A program made the position numbers and the translations under genes. Source: Siphlonurus alternatus (lineage: Eukaryota; Arthropoda; Insecta; Ephemeroptera; Siphlonuridae). From it: a stretch of DNA of 64,000 nt. Shown here one piece after another: positions 1-11,126 of the stretch. Under the pieces are notes generated by a model. It was not told the DNA's origin. It ran no database searches and saw only the letters and a program-made list of their open reading frames with translations. The stretch covers positions 24,381,047 through 24,445,046 of the forward strand of contig OX463781.1 in the NCBI GenBank assembly GCA_949825025.1, given 5' to 3'. The first letter of the stretch is position 1, and each line of letters opens with the position of its first letter.

Positions 1-112
1 GGCGTAGCCGCACTTTCAATATTTTTTTAAAAATAGTTCCAGGACTCAAAAAATTCTGAAAAAAATCGCAGTAGCATAATTTAGTACCCTAAATTTTTAC
101 CCTAGTGCATTA
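1..112. mobile_element. Family F palindromic MITE, partial (right half)
   Basis: This is the right half of an inverted-repeat element whose complete copies lie at 6693, 45451, 46957, 54217 and 54849. It shows the shared inner-arm order: a CACTTTCAAT block, a run like TTTTTAAAAATAGTTCC, a CTCAAAAAATTCTGAAAAA block, then a GTAGCATAA block. The left half lies outside the window. The outermost arm after position 85 differs from the other copies, as is usual in this family. No coding potential. Confidence 0.6.
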
Positions 113-549
<437 letters not shown>

Positions 550-1560
550 GTGTCTTTTACTGTCATAATTATAATGCATTAATGTAAAAATCTACTGAAG
601 AAAAAAAAATGGTAAAAAGTAAAACACTAAATGTTATATGGCTAAGCCGTACAACATAATACATGATAATGTTTACAACGTAAATACTGTATTCATTGTT
701 AATTACATGTCTGCTCAAAGACTTTTTAACAAATATTTTCAAAAAATTAACTAGCAGTTAAGTTAATAATAATTACCTTAATTGTAACTAAATCAACATT
801 TGAAGTATTTTTTCCAAAAATTTAGTAATCAAATTTTCCTCCACTTAACTTTTATTTAATTGATATTTTAAAACTAATTTATTTGAGTTTTAGAAAATAA
901 GTTTTCAAATGAATTATACTTACAGTAATGTTCAAGAATTGTTATTGTAAGGATTCCTCAGATATAGAAAATTAAATTTAATATTGCAAAAAAAAAAAAA
1001 AAAAAAAAAAATAGTGCAGAGCATGTACGTCGTATAAATATTACAATCAGTATGTAAAATAACAAATAAGTGCATGTTATACACACAGTTTTCAAGGCCG
1101 TATAAGATTGGAGCCGGCAGATAACGTAACAACATATAATAAAGAAACAATGATCTAATCACAAGAATCATTGTTTTAGTTTTAATAATTAAAAATTATT
1201 TTAAGTACTGCAATGTCAGAACTTGTCAGAAGTAATATATAGAAGTGCATGTCACGCGGTTATAAATATATTCGTAATATATAAATATATAGTGTCTATA
1301 GGTCAAAGGTCATTTTAAAAGATATAGTTTCACCGAAATTGGCAATTATGACTTTTTAAATTAGGATGGGAAGTGAAAGTTATATGGGGGCCGGTTGTTA
1401 ATATTTTCAAATTTAGTGCAATGGGTAACTTGGGGAAAGGGTGGGTGGAGGATAACGTTGTTATATAAAAAAAAACAGCAATTTTATATTAAGAGTGAAA
1501 ATGGACTAAACCTGAGCTTAGAAAATAAAAACATTATTTTTTAAAAAAATAAAATTATAG
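550..1560. other. AT-rich sequence, nothing recognised except poly(A) at 988-1011
   Basis: AT-rich non-coding sequence with a 24-bp A run at 988-1011. That run could be a retroposon tail or simple slippage. No body with a recognisable promoter precedes it. Confidence 0.45.
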
Positions 1561-1700
1561 GAGGTAAGCTTCGCGGAGTCCCAATTAGCATGGGATGCAA
1601 TCTAGTTACCTCTCCATTTACCAGCCGCTGTAAAATAGATATAGATAGTTCAGCGTTTGCAATAAGCGTTGTCTGCATTGAAGAAAAAAAAAAAAAAAAA
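1561..1700. other. Unassigned segment ending in poly(A)
   Basis: A moderately GC-richer stretch running into an A run at about 1684-1700, directly upstream of the hairpin and LINE. The layout resembles a small retroposon, but I see no 5S or tRNA promoter boxes, so the identity is open. Confidence 0.25.
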
Positions 1701-1709
1701 GTAAATCAC

Positions 1710-1770
1710 AATACTATGTCAATTTTTACGTGATTTTAAATCACGTACGCTAAAAATTGACATAGTATTA
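1710..1770. repeat. Short inverted repeat (hairpin)
   Basis: The arm reading AATACTATGTCAATTTTTA at 1710 is repeated in inverse at the far end (TAAAAATTGACATAGTATT). A few bases in the middle contain a second small palindrome around TCACGT. It lies about 80 bp upstream of the first recognisable LINE codons. It may be the remains of a small inverted-repeat element. Confidence 0.75.
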
Positions 1771-1919
1771 ATCGTACAATCAGCATAATGTTTGAAAATT
1801 TACTGAAAAACAAGCTTAAATTATATTGATGGTCAAATTCACCAATTCACAATTGGGACAATTCACCAATTGTTACTGCTATTCCTGCTGTTAACATAAC
1901 AAATGTTAAATGCTGAGTT

Positions 1920-3239
1920 TTGTGTGACAAGATGGGTCGTAAAAATCAAATAAAAATTCAGTGTCAAAATTGCAGTGAAGTATATCATACTAAATGTTTG
2001 AATTTGAATAGACATGAAATTCAACCATGTAGAAAGTCTGGTTGGTCTTGTTGGGCTTGCTCGTTTGGTCTGCCACACTTATCTGACTCTTTTTTTATAC
2101 CAGATAAAAGTAAAACTCCTCCAGGATCTCCAATTAAAATTTTTTTTCCAATCAAAGGTGAAATTAAGTTTTTATTATTTAATGCAAGGAGTTTGAAAGA
2201 TCCAAAGAAGCAGCCTACTATTCGAGCTTGGTTAAAATATTTAGATCCTGATGTGGTTGCAATCAATGAAACTTGGCTTCATTCTGGTATTGATACAGCT
2301 GAAGTGTTGGATGTTACTGAGTATGCAATATTCAGAAAGGATAGACCAAGTAGAGCGGGTGGTGTACTTCTAGCAATTAAATCATATCTAAAACCGAAGC
2401 ATTTGCCAGAGTTAGAAACTAGTGGTGAAGTTATTTGGGCTGAAATAATGTCAAATAATATTAAGATTCTCATTGGCTCTGCTTATAGAGCACCAAATTC
2501 TTCCAATGAAGAAAATATTGCTTTACTTGATTCACTGCTTCTTGTTACGGATATTCACACTCGCTATGATGGTTGCCTACTGACAGGAGATTTCAATTTG
2601 GATATAAATTGGTCATCAAGTCCTCCTTTACCAAATAATGCAATTACTGATGAATTTCTTACTACATTTTACAATTTTGTTCCGCACCAACTAATTACTT
2701 CTCCTACTAGAGAAACAGAAACAAGTTCTAAAACATTACACTTGTTGCTATGTGATAATCCTAATGTTATCCTAGATGTTGATGTTGTGCCAGGGGTCAG
2801 TGACCATCATGCAATTCTTGCTAGCCTAAGACTATCAAAGCCAAAAGTTTTGAATAAGAATTATTTGGTGTATAATTACAAAAAAGCTGACTGGGGTAAG
2901 CTGAATGCACTTCTAACTGCACATCTCCCATCACAAAACTATAAAGTTATTGATTTGCATTGGAATGAATGGAAAAATGTCTTTAATTGGTGTGTAGATC
3001 AATGCATTCCAAAATGTAACATGAAAGGTAAAAGATCTCATCCCTGGATTACAAAAGAAATAATTAAATTGCTTGGTAAAAGGGATCAATTATTTAAACA
3101 ATGGAAGAAAACTGGGAGAGATGATATTAAAAATAAATATATAGCTATGAGAAATTGTTGTAAATATAAAATAAAGAATGCCAAGGAAGAATATATTTGG
3201 AAACTTGGAGTTGGAAATAATGGACAGAGAAATTTGTAG
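1920..3239 (+). pseudogene. LINE ORF part 1: PHD-like finger and APE endonuclease
   Basis: This is the N-terminal part of the LINE polyprotein. Cysteines and histidine spaced as in the second half of a PHD finger fall at residues 15, 18, 23, 26, 44 and 47. The first zinc ligands seem to lie upstream, around an in-frame TGA at 1914. The APE endonuclease, which nicks target DNA, spans about residues 80-305. Catalytic-type motifs are visible: FNARSL, NETWL, AYRAPN, GDFN and SDHHA. The LDL motif normally found before the final Asp-His block reads LHLLLCDNP here. The frame closes at TAG 3237-3239, where family members usually have Trp or another residue, and the same frame reopens immediately. The codon at 1920 is TTG. 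The first ATG is at 1932, and neither is necessarily the true start. Confidence 0.88.
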
Positions 3240-3569
3240 AAATATATCCAAAGTAAACAAAATAATTCTGGTAGTAGATCTTTTATGATTGATGGAGTCA
3301 ATACTGGCAATTATGAGGAAATTGCAAATGCATTCAATGATAATTTTAAGAGTAATTTTAAAGTTGATGTACATAAGGATTATTTGATACCTAGATACAC
3401 AAAAAACTGTTATGTTAATCGTTCTGAAATTGTCTTAAATCCTGCTCTTGTATGTAACCTTTTAAAGTCATTGAGAATCAACGTTCCTCCTGGTCCTGAT
3501 GGTATTCCTGCAAGGATATTAAAAGAATGTGCTCTGTCCATTGCTCCATCTCTGTGTAGTTATATGTAA
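3240..3569 (+). pseudogene. LINE ORF part 2: endonuclease-RT linker and RT start
   Basis: Same reading frame as the preceding block, separated only by the stop at 3237. It contains the linker and the conserved RT entry motif PPGPDGIPARILKEC at about residues 70-85 of the segment. The frame ends at TAA 3567-3569. Sequence homologous to the next RT block (LPNDWKQANVTPIFK) follows at once in another frame, so a small indel has occurred near 3567. Confidence 0.85.
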
Positions 3570-4939
3570 CATCTCTCTCTTGCCATAAATTACCTAATGA
3601 TTGGAAACAAGCTAATGTGACACCAATTTTTAAATTGGGAGACAAAAAAATAGTTGAAAATTATCGTCCAATATCAGTAACTTCAGTAATTTGTAAAATA
3701 TTGGAAAGAATTATTAATTTAGAAATAATTAATCACCTTTATGTAACAAAACAATTTCCTGAAAATCAGCATGGTTTTTTTCCAAAACGTTCTTGTACAA
3801 CCATGCTTGCAAAAACAATTGATATGTGGCAAAATATCTTGGACAAGAATTCAGGTGCTCACATTCATGCAATTGCCTTGGATTGGGAGAAAGCATTTGA
3901 CCGTGTGTCTCATTCTCGCCTTTCACTTAAACTGGAAAACGTTGGTATCAGGGGTAATTTGCATGGATGGTTGTGTGATTTCCTAGATGGACGATCTCAA
4001 AAAGTCATTTTTGGTGGAGTGTCTTCAAGATCCATTGATGTTGTCTCTGGTGTTGTTCAGGGATCTGTATTAGGTCCTATTTTGTTCAATATCTATATGA
4101 TTGACCTTCTTGACTGTGTATCATCTGATTTAATCCAATATGCTGATGACTCTACTTTATTTAGATTAATTCAGAGTGAAGAAGACAACATAGCTATACA
4201 GAATGATCTCAACAATATCTCTGTTTGGTGTTGTAATAATGGAATGTCATTGAATGTAAAAAAGTGTAAGGTAATGGACATATCATTAAGTGTTTTGCCA
4301 TCAAAATATGAATATTATATCAATAATGGTATCATTTCATATTGTGACAGAATTAAAGTATTGGGTGTTATGTTGACTTCTGACATGAGATGGAATTTGC
4401 AAACTGAAAATGTAAGATGCAAAGCTGCAAAATTGTTAGGTTTTCTCAAACGTAGTTTGTTTGGTAGCACCACTAAAGTTAAGCGTATAGCTTATTTAGC
4501 GCTGATAAGGTCAATAATAACATATGCAGCACCAGCATGGCACCCAATTACTTCCACTAATATGAAAAAATTCCAGAGTTTAGAAAAAAAGGCCTTGAAA
4601 TTTGTTTATAAAAATAATATTCCTGACTGCAGAACAACAAATATAGTCCCTATCAAGGACTATTTTGAGGTTATGGACCTTAAATTCTTTCATAAGTGTC
4701 AAACTGGCCAAATTGATTTAAACTTCGCTAATTCTGTAGTCAATGGACGTCCCATTAGAGGGCAAGACGGGGCAGTTCGGCTCATTCCACCAAAGGCTCG
4801 AATTGATCGTTACAAAAATGGCTTTGTAATAAGATCTGTGGATGAGTGGAATCGGCTTCCGGGTCCTATCAAGAAATGTTCCGAAACACAGTTTCCTAGT
4901 ATTTTAAAGAAACACTATATTTGTAAAAATAGTTTGTGA
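3570..4939 (+). pseudogene. LINE ORF part 3: reverse transcriptase core and C-terminus
   Basis: The main RT domain. Motifs in order: YRPIS, then motif A as LDWEKAFDRV, then motif B as VVQGSVLGPILFNIY, then motif C YADDS at about 4139. A thumb and C-terminal domain follow, with YAAPAWHP and a terminal WNRLP block. The open frame proper runs from ATG 3617, but RT homology already begins at 3585 in the same frame. The catalytic aspartates are all present. The reverse transcriptase core is therefore intact, and only the fusion to the upstream domains is broken. That points to a relatively young insertion. Confidence 0.9.
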
Positions 4940-5124
4940 TTACACATTTATTTTGACACAAGCTTACAGCTAATGATTGTTTTTTTTCAGTAGTTATATA
5001 AGGGATTGTAACCACTTTTTAGTGAAATAGTGCCATCGGTGCTTTGTTGCAATCCGCACCCTAATTTTTGTAATATATTTTGTATTTGTACTTTGGGTGA
5101 AATAAATAAATAAAATAAATAAAA

Positions 5125-5720
5125 TTGATATTGAAGGTATACGGGTCTTTCACCATACGTCACAAAACAATATGACGTCATAATTGTGTAGGCAAAACAT
5201 TGTCAGCGGCATAGCAAATACGTGTTAAAGTTAGTATTGAAATTCATTTCTCCTGACGATTCATATCATTTCTCGTAGAATTTTCTTTCATAAATGGTAA
5301 CAAGAAGAACCAATGCTAATGAAAAAAAATATTTGGCGACCGAAACTGTTATGAGAAAAGAGGTGTAGTGAGTTACGTTAACACGCACAGCATAGGATTT
5401 TAGGGTCTTCTGCCTACATCCCGAAGCTCTTCGGGCGGCTTCGGGCATCTCCGTGCTACCCAAAATGTAAACATGAAATTCCCGTATACTGACTGACACC
5501 GTAAGCAAAATACAGTTCATTATACTTTAATATAATGGAAAAAAATATAGCCCTTAACAATTAGTTGATACTCAATTGTAAAGTTTACATAATATTACAC
5601 TTTGTTATATAATCTCAGCTCAGGCGAAATCACCATACAAATTTTGTCAGAACAAGGGTTGTAAGAATCATTGGGATTTGTATTTAATAATTTCAAACAT
5701 TGTGAAACAGGTGTCATTAG
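5125..5720. other. Sequence between LINE copies; nothing recognised
   Basis: A TGACGTCA palindrome lies near 5173. A small GC-richer patch at 5405-5465 contains GAAGCTCTTCGGG. No gene-like frame or repeat copy is recognised. Confidence 0.4.
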
Positions 5721-5729
5721 GGATATTTT

Positions 5730-6352
5730 CTGTTTATATTGGCTTGATCCGTTCCATTATTGTTTCTGGTACGCCTGCATGACACCCTAGTTCCCTAGCT
5801 ATACCACAGTAGTGGTACCTTTATACTGTATACTTGGCATATACTTGAGAGAATTCAAAATACTGCCACAAAATTAAAAAGGTGCTTATAGATGGAAAAT
5901 ATTGTGCCCCTGGACATAATTTCAATTGATGAAAGAGCAGTTCTTTTTGAGAGAGGTATTAAACAGGGGTTCTTGTTCATTTCTGCTTTTACTAACTCGG
6001 AGGCACATCAAAAATAGTTTTACATTAGGGCTTGTCATGTTTGGAGCATGCCCCTAAGATCTGTTAATGGTTCCTTGCATTATTCCAGGTTAAATGCCTA
6101 TTTGCCTTATTTCTTGTGAGCTGTGTAACGTGTTTACACAAGCATGTAAACAATTTATTATTGAAATTATTTACATGCTTGTTTTCATGGTTATGTTTTC
6201 CTTAGTATTATTTTTTAATTTTTAAAAGGAATACTCTACGTGACTTCGTTGCACTTTGTTCTTTATAGGACTGTTTTAGTGTCACCTGCCAACTGTTATG
6301 TTAATGTAACACGTGAGAAATATAACAAATAACAAATACGTAAATAAATAAG

Positions 6353-6423
<71 letters not shown>
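5730..6423 (+). mobile_element. Decayed LINE 3' fragment with (AAAT)n tail
   Basis: Disrupted frames here translate to pieces of a LINE RT C-terminus. Examples are GTPAWHPSSLA, comparable to YAAPAWHP in the copy at 4.5 kb, and MENIVPLDIISIDERAV, comparable to the region just downstream there. Several stops and indels interrupt it. It ends in an 83-bp (AAAT)n array at 6341-6423, a typical LINE tail expanded into a microsatellite. It is clearly older than the neighbouring LINE. Confidence 0.7.
6341..6423. repeat. (AAAT)n tetranucleotide repeat
   Basis: About 20 units of TAAA, probably expanded from the tail of the adjacent LINE fragment. Confidence 0.98.
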
Positions 6424-6692
6424 GGGCAAACTTTTGTATTTTATTGATAGAATTTCATAATCATATACCATTGAAAATATAAATATAATTATTTTCGATT
6501 TCGCTTTTGCAATATATTATTTGCTCTTTAATCTTAAATTTGGCTGTTAAATATCATTTGTTGTTAGTCAGATATTTTTCTTTCTTTTCGTATTTAGTTT
6601 TTATTACACTTTTTACGCACAATTAAATTGCATAATAATAAATACAATCATACTTTTTAAATTATTATATTCACAACCACAATCAGTTGTGT

Positions 6693-7035
6693 AATGTAGT
6701 ATTGACCTCATTTTTTTATTTTATTTTTTTTTTTATTTTTTTTTTGAGAAATGGATAGAGGCGCAAGGTTATGCTCCCCTGTTTTTTTCTCAGATTTTTT
6801 TTTGAGCCTTGGAACTATTTTTAAAAAATCATTGAAAGTTCTTTTTGTGACGTCACGAGGCGCTGCTCCTTAAGAAAAAGAAGGGACTTGCCGCCGCCGC
6901 GTGAAGCCACAAAAAGGACTTTCAATAGTTTTTTAAAAATACTTCTCGGGCTCTAAAAAATCTGAAAAAAATCAGGGTAGCACAACTTTTCAACCTCTAT
7001 CCTTTTATAAAATAAGTTGAGGTCGATACTCCATT
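6693..7035. mobile_element. Family F palindromic MITE, complete copy
   Basis: About 343 bp folding into two long arms. The outer TIR reads AATGTAGTATTGACCTCA on the left and, inverted, AATGGAGTATCGACCTCA on the right. The inner arms carry GGAACTATTTTTAAAAAAT-type blocks, a GTGACGTCACG motif, and a short unpaired centre around CTCCTTAAGAAAAAG that gives the element an orientation. It has no coding capacity. The right inner arm has lost its TGACGTCA (it reads GTGAAGCCAC). Superfamily not assigned. Confidence 0.85.
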
Positions 7036-7234
7036 ATGTTATGCTGGATTGTCATGCTGCATGGATATAATAAGTTAGTTTTACTAGAAAAGTAATATTT
7101 TTAATAAATAAATGAATAAAAAGACGACACCTCCCTCACCTATCGTCTCATTGAAAAAATATAATTGTAAATCTTTAAAGGAAAAAAAACTGACATGAGA
7201 TTTTACCACTGGCTATTCCGTTTGTTAGACTCAC

Positions 7235-7346
7235 CGATCATTCGGATGTAGAGTGCGGTGGCTGCTGCGGCATCGGTCTCAGGTAGAGAGGACGACGAGG
7301 CAGAGGAGGCTGAGCGCTGGACCGCGGAGAGACTTGTCCTTCGCTG
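7235..7346 (-). CDS. Candidate internal coding exon (minus strand)
   Basis: On the minus strand, a strong acceptor (ATTTTTGTTGCAG) is followed by 112 nt and a donor (ATCG then GTGAGT). Only one of three frames is open. It starts in phase 0, leaves one extra base, and encodes 37 residues rich in Ser and Ala, including QRRTSLSAVQRSAS and ending TALYIRMI. RRTSL is a basophilic-kinase-like site. The acceptor is a tandem CAGCAG, so a one-residue splice variant is possible. It is GC-rich in an AT-rich setting. I do not recognise the protein. A plus-strand exon with donor GTGAGT near 7376 is an alternative but has a weaker acceptor. Its phase is compatible with the candidate exon at 23224-23565 on the same strand. 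Confidence 0.45.
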
Positions 7347-7416
7347 CTGCAACAAAAATACGCGCCGGTGAGTGCCTCTCAGGGGATGCATAAGTTCCAT
7401 GCAACGCTCTTATGTA

Positions 7417-7420
<4 letters not shown>

Positions 7421-7501
<81 letters not shown>

Positions 7502-7512
7502 TTATATATTTA
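7421..7512. repeat. (TA)n microsatellite
   Basis: About 90 bp of TA repeat with minor interruptions at the 3' end. Confidence 0.98.
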
Positions 7513-9750
7513 TGGCTCCTAGGAATCTCTCCGAAAGAGAAGCGATACCAGCGAGGAGAGGGGGATTCTTAAAAACATGACAGATAAAAGTGACAACGCT
7601 GCAAACAATTCGGAAAGATTCTCCGCTTTAGGAGAGTTTCCTCTAAATAAACAAAATTTTAATTTTGGTAAAATTACACAGTGTAAAACAATTCAATATT
7701 AATTGCAAAAATGCATTTAATTACTCAAAGTTAATTTATTATTAAATTACAGAGACTACCTGTATATTAATAAAAGATAGCGAGGTATATGAACATCGAA
7801 TATGTTTATTGTGTCTTGTTTTTATAAAATTTATTATCTCAGCTATATGTGTAAATAATTTCAAATTGTATTTAGAATTTTAGGGACTGGTTAAAAAATT
7901 GTTATCGTGTAACTTATATTATTGGTTTCAATTAATTTTCACTATTTAAGATTTAAAAAAAAAATATATCTATATTTATAAAAACCATTTTCTACAATAT
8001 ATTTAAAATATTAAATAAATTTTAGCAAATAATATTATATTTTGACAATAGATTAATGTAATGTGAACTAGAAATATAAGGCTCTGCCTTTTCTGGACAC
8101 TACTGTACAACGTAAGGTCAAATAAAAAAAATAAAAAAAAATACACCAATAAAGAGGAATCTGTCATAAAATTTTATTTAATAAGCAGAGAGGAAACTCT
8201 CCGAAAGAGGAAACTGTACGAAAGCTTTATTATATTAATAAAGAGAAAACTGATGTACGAAAGCTAAATTATACCAATCTGTCCTAAAATTTTATTTAAT
8301 AGTTAATATTTAATTTAATACCTCTACTTGGAAACGTTATACATCTAAATAATTATCAATTACATTCCACTTTTTTCATATATTTGAAACAGAAAATCGT
8401 TATGTTTTTTTTTTTTTTCCTCTTATATTTTTGTTCACTATAAGTTTCAAGTTACATGAGTTGTGTATGGCATGTATAGGTTTATTTTTGAAGAAGGCAT
8501 TGTGAGTTGCGAGCTATTTATTTCCTTCCTCTCATGTTTCTGAATGATTAACTCGTGCATAAACCGAGCAATTAAAGTGTAAAATTGACTCAGTGAGATA
8601 AACAGTATCCTGTTTTGGAACTGCCGACGCAGCAGTAATGATTACAACTCGACTTGAGAGCGTACAAAACATACACTAATACACACTGTAATTATATGCC
8701 CATCAAAATTTGATTAAATGCTACTATTGATAGTAGTAAAATTACTTTTTAATTCGTATACAGATGGAGACTCTAATTTTGTTTCCTATAATTGAATGCG
8801 AAATTTTTATTTAAATTTTAAAGCCTTAGAATACCTGAAGTTTCAAATTTAAAAAAAGAAAATCAATATTCTCGTCACTTTGCAATGACATTGTCCTTTT
8901 GTCCTTTGTGTCAAATGTTGTTTATATGCAGGACATACGAACACATTTCTACGCCAAAACAACGGTCATTTTTGTGTGCCTGCTGACTTGATAAGTGTGC
9001 AACCTTTTCACCACAACTGCTGTGCGGCAATTCCAAAGCGTATACACCAGCCTACATGAAATACATAATATATATATATATATATATATGGTTTTATATA
9101 TATATATATTCGAGCATGCATTAATTTTATTTCTATATACCAAGCATAAGAGAGCTGTAAAGTGACATAATACAGTACTAACATATCTCATGACTTCAAC
9201 TAGCAAGAACATAATCCCGTGAGACTTGAGCAAAGGTACCGAGGTAATATGATCTCTCATGCGCACTTGCATGGTGCTCACTCATCATGTGGTCCCACAC
9301 ACATGATGTAGAAATGTATTCATTGAACATTTCATAGCAAGGCAAAGCGAGAGAAGGTCTTTCTAGTCCACAAGAGAGTATATACAGAAGGAAAGCTAAA
9401 ATTAACCCAAGTTCAATATTTAGTAATGTTCCCCCAAAGTGTATGCGCTAATGAATTTAATATCACTTTCAAATGTTACGTCATAAGTTATAATTATACT
9501 TACAAAGATCGAGGGAAATGTATTCTGAAGATTATTATCTTTGTCTTAAAATATATTTTATATTTCACTTTAAATATTGCTTGAAGGGAATATAAGTATA
9601 TAAAATGAATTAAGACATCACTACGTTTTCAAATGTATATAATAGATTAGTTTGTAAGCGTGTTGTGGTATAACTGCATGAGCAGCTCAAAACGATACAG
9701 TTTATATTTATTATAAAGATTCATAGTAAATAAGGTCTAGTTTCTATAAC
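7513..9750. other. AT-rich sequence with small local repeats
   Basis: No gene recognised. A 25-30 bp phrase ending AAAATTTTATTTAATA occurs at about 8163 and 8284 in direct orientation. Phrases like CTCCGAAAGAG recur between 7530 and 8205. This suggests a small decayed duplicated element. The minus-strand frame at 8949-9281 crosses a TA run and shows no family signature. Confidence 0.4.
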
Positions 9751-9752
9751 AG

Positions 9753-9906
9753 GCGCGGATCCAGAAAAAAATTTCGGGAGGGGCTGCCTCCATAAGACCA
9801 ATGTTAAAAAAAAATTTGGGAGTGGGCCGGGGAAACGCCTATATTGCCAATGTTAAATCCAAAATTTCGGGGGGGGGGGGGGGCTGCCCCCTTGGATCCG
9901 CGCCTG
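9753..9906. mobile_element. GGATCC-ended MITE, copy 1
   Basis: About 154 bp with near-perfect TIRs CAGGCGCGGATCCA at left and its inverse TTGGATCCGCGCCTG at right. The inside is GC-rich, with a 17-bp G run at about 9868-9884 and phrases shared with copies at 10948 and 14317 (AATTTCGGG, CCAATGTTAAA). Non-coding. Superfamily not assigned. Confidence 0.8.
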
Positions 9907-10945
9907 GTTTCTAATGAAATAGCAAGGTATAAAGTCCAATTAATTTTTATCATGAACGTCACAAAGCGTATATAAGTAAGATGATCTTCGCGGCAGTAGT
10001 GCGCATTGAGTGCTCATTCATCGAGACCAAACAGCTTTTCCTGCTGTAATGGTGTAATTCACAAAGGCTCGGTGAACTTTATTTTACACTCTTATTTTTA
10101 TTTTTAACTTAAAAGTTTTTTTTTTTTTCCATTTAAAATCAAATATATAATGTTTTCTTTGGGCCAATTAACTCAACTCCCAAGCGATTATACAATAGAA
10201 TACAAAATTTTATCATATTAAATATAAAAAATTGTAGTAATAGAATTTGTAATTTGATTTCTTTCTAAGATTAAAAAAAATAAAAAAATGCATTAATTTA
10301 TATTTAAATTCAAGCTGATATCACTGTAAATAGAACTCGGTTTAATATATATTTATGGTCATTATGATGCATGTGTTTTGAACAATTTTTAATTATTTTT
10401 TTAACGGTGTTTTGACCTTCATCCAAAGCAGTTAGTCACATTTTTTCCATAGATATTCAAATACAATTTGAAAGCGACGATATATACACGTTGACACAGT
10501 GTCGCACAACTTTTTATCAATACATCAGTTAGTATATAAAAAGCAGACGAGAATATTCAAAACATTTCATTTTGTTGTTATAAAATACTGTAGGGAGTTC
10601 TAACGTTATTTCACTTAAAACAAAACTGCCATCAATCATATACAAAATTTAATACATTAATTTTATTGTTTATGGATTACGTGTTAATAACAAAAATTAA
10701 AAATATATCACACAATATTAAAAATAGCGCACTCTTACTTCATTGTCTTTTAATTAAAAAAAATGATAATGGCATAATTATAAAGCTAAACTAATTAATT
10801 AAGATTTAAGATAGTATACTTGTATAGTATAGATTAGTATTATATAGCATAGATATACTGCCTGCATGAGTTTACATATAATATATGGGTTTCTTTCTTC
10901 CTCAAATTTCATCATTTTTCATATTTAATTATACTTGTAGACAAA
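9907..10945. other. AT-rich sequence, nothing recognised
   Basis: Low-complexity AT-rich DNA with no credible frame, repeat copy or RNA gene. Confidence 0.45.
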
Positions 10946-10947
10946 CA

Positions 10948-11126
10948 TGCGGACAGATCCAAGGGGGGAGGGAGGGGACTGAGGGGTTTTTCAGCCCCTC
11001 CCCCCCTGAAATTTTTAAATTAATAATATTGTGCAATATAGGCAATTCCCACACTTATTTTTTTTATTAGCATTGCCTTTATGTGGCCAACCCCTCCCTA
11101 AATTTCGTTCTGGATCCACGCCTGCT
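10948..11126. mobile_element. GGATCC-ended MITE, copy 2 (diverged)
   Basis: Ends are GCGGACAGATCCA (left) and TGGATCCACGCCTG (right), variants of the family TIR. The interior shares CCCCCTGAAATTTTTAAAT and GGCAATTCCCAC-type blocks with the copy at 14317. It is longer and more diverged than copy 1. Confidence 0.65.

Larger units (their letters stand above)
1850..5124 (+). mobile_element. CR1-group LINE (non-LTR retrotransposon), nearly complete
   Basis: One LINE copy that moves by target-primed reverse transcription. In order it encodes a PHD-like zinc finger, an APE-type endonuclease, and a reverse transcriptase with an intact YADD motif. The 3' end is a short A/T simple tail (repeats of AAATA/AAAT at about 5098-5124). 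Three visible lesions break the frame: an in-frame TGA near 1914, a TAG at 3237-3239 and a frameshift near 3567. The 5' boundary is uncertain, because open sequence in the same frame extends upstream to about 1850. Clade assignment (CR1/L2 group) rests on domain order and on RT motifs such as QGSVLGP and a C-terminal WNRLP. It has not been tested by phylogeny. Confidence 0.9.

Noticed and set aside
7293..7376. Plus-strand exon ending at GTGAGT near 7376
   Set aside because: Its acceptor lacks a good pyrimidine tract, while the minus-strand exon has strong sites on both sides. Kept only as an alternative.
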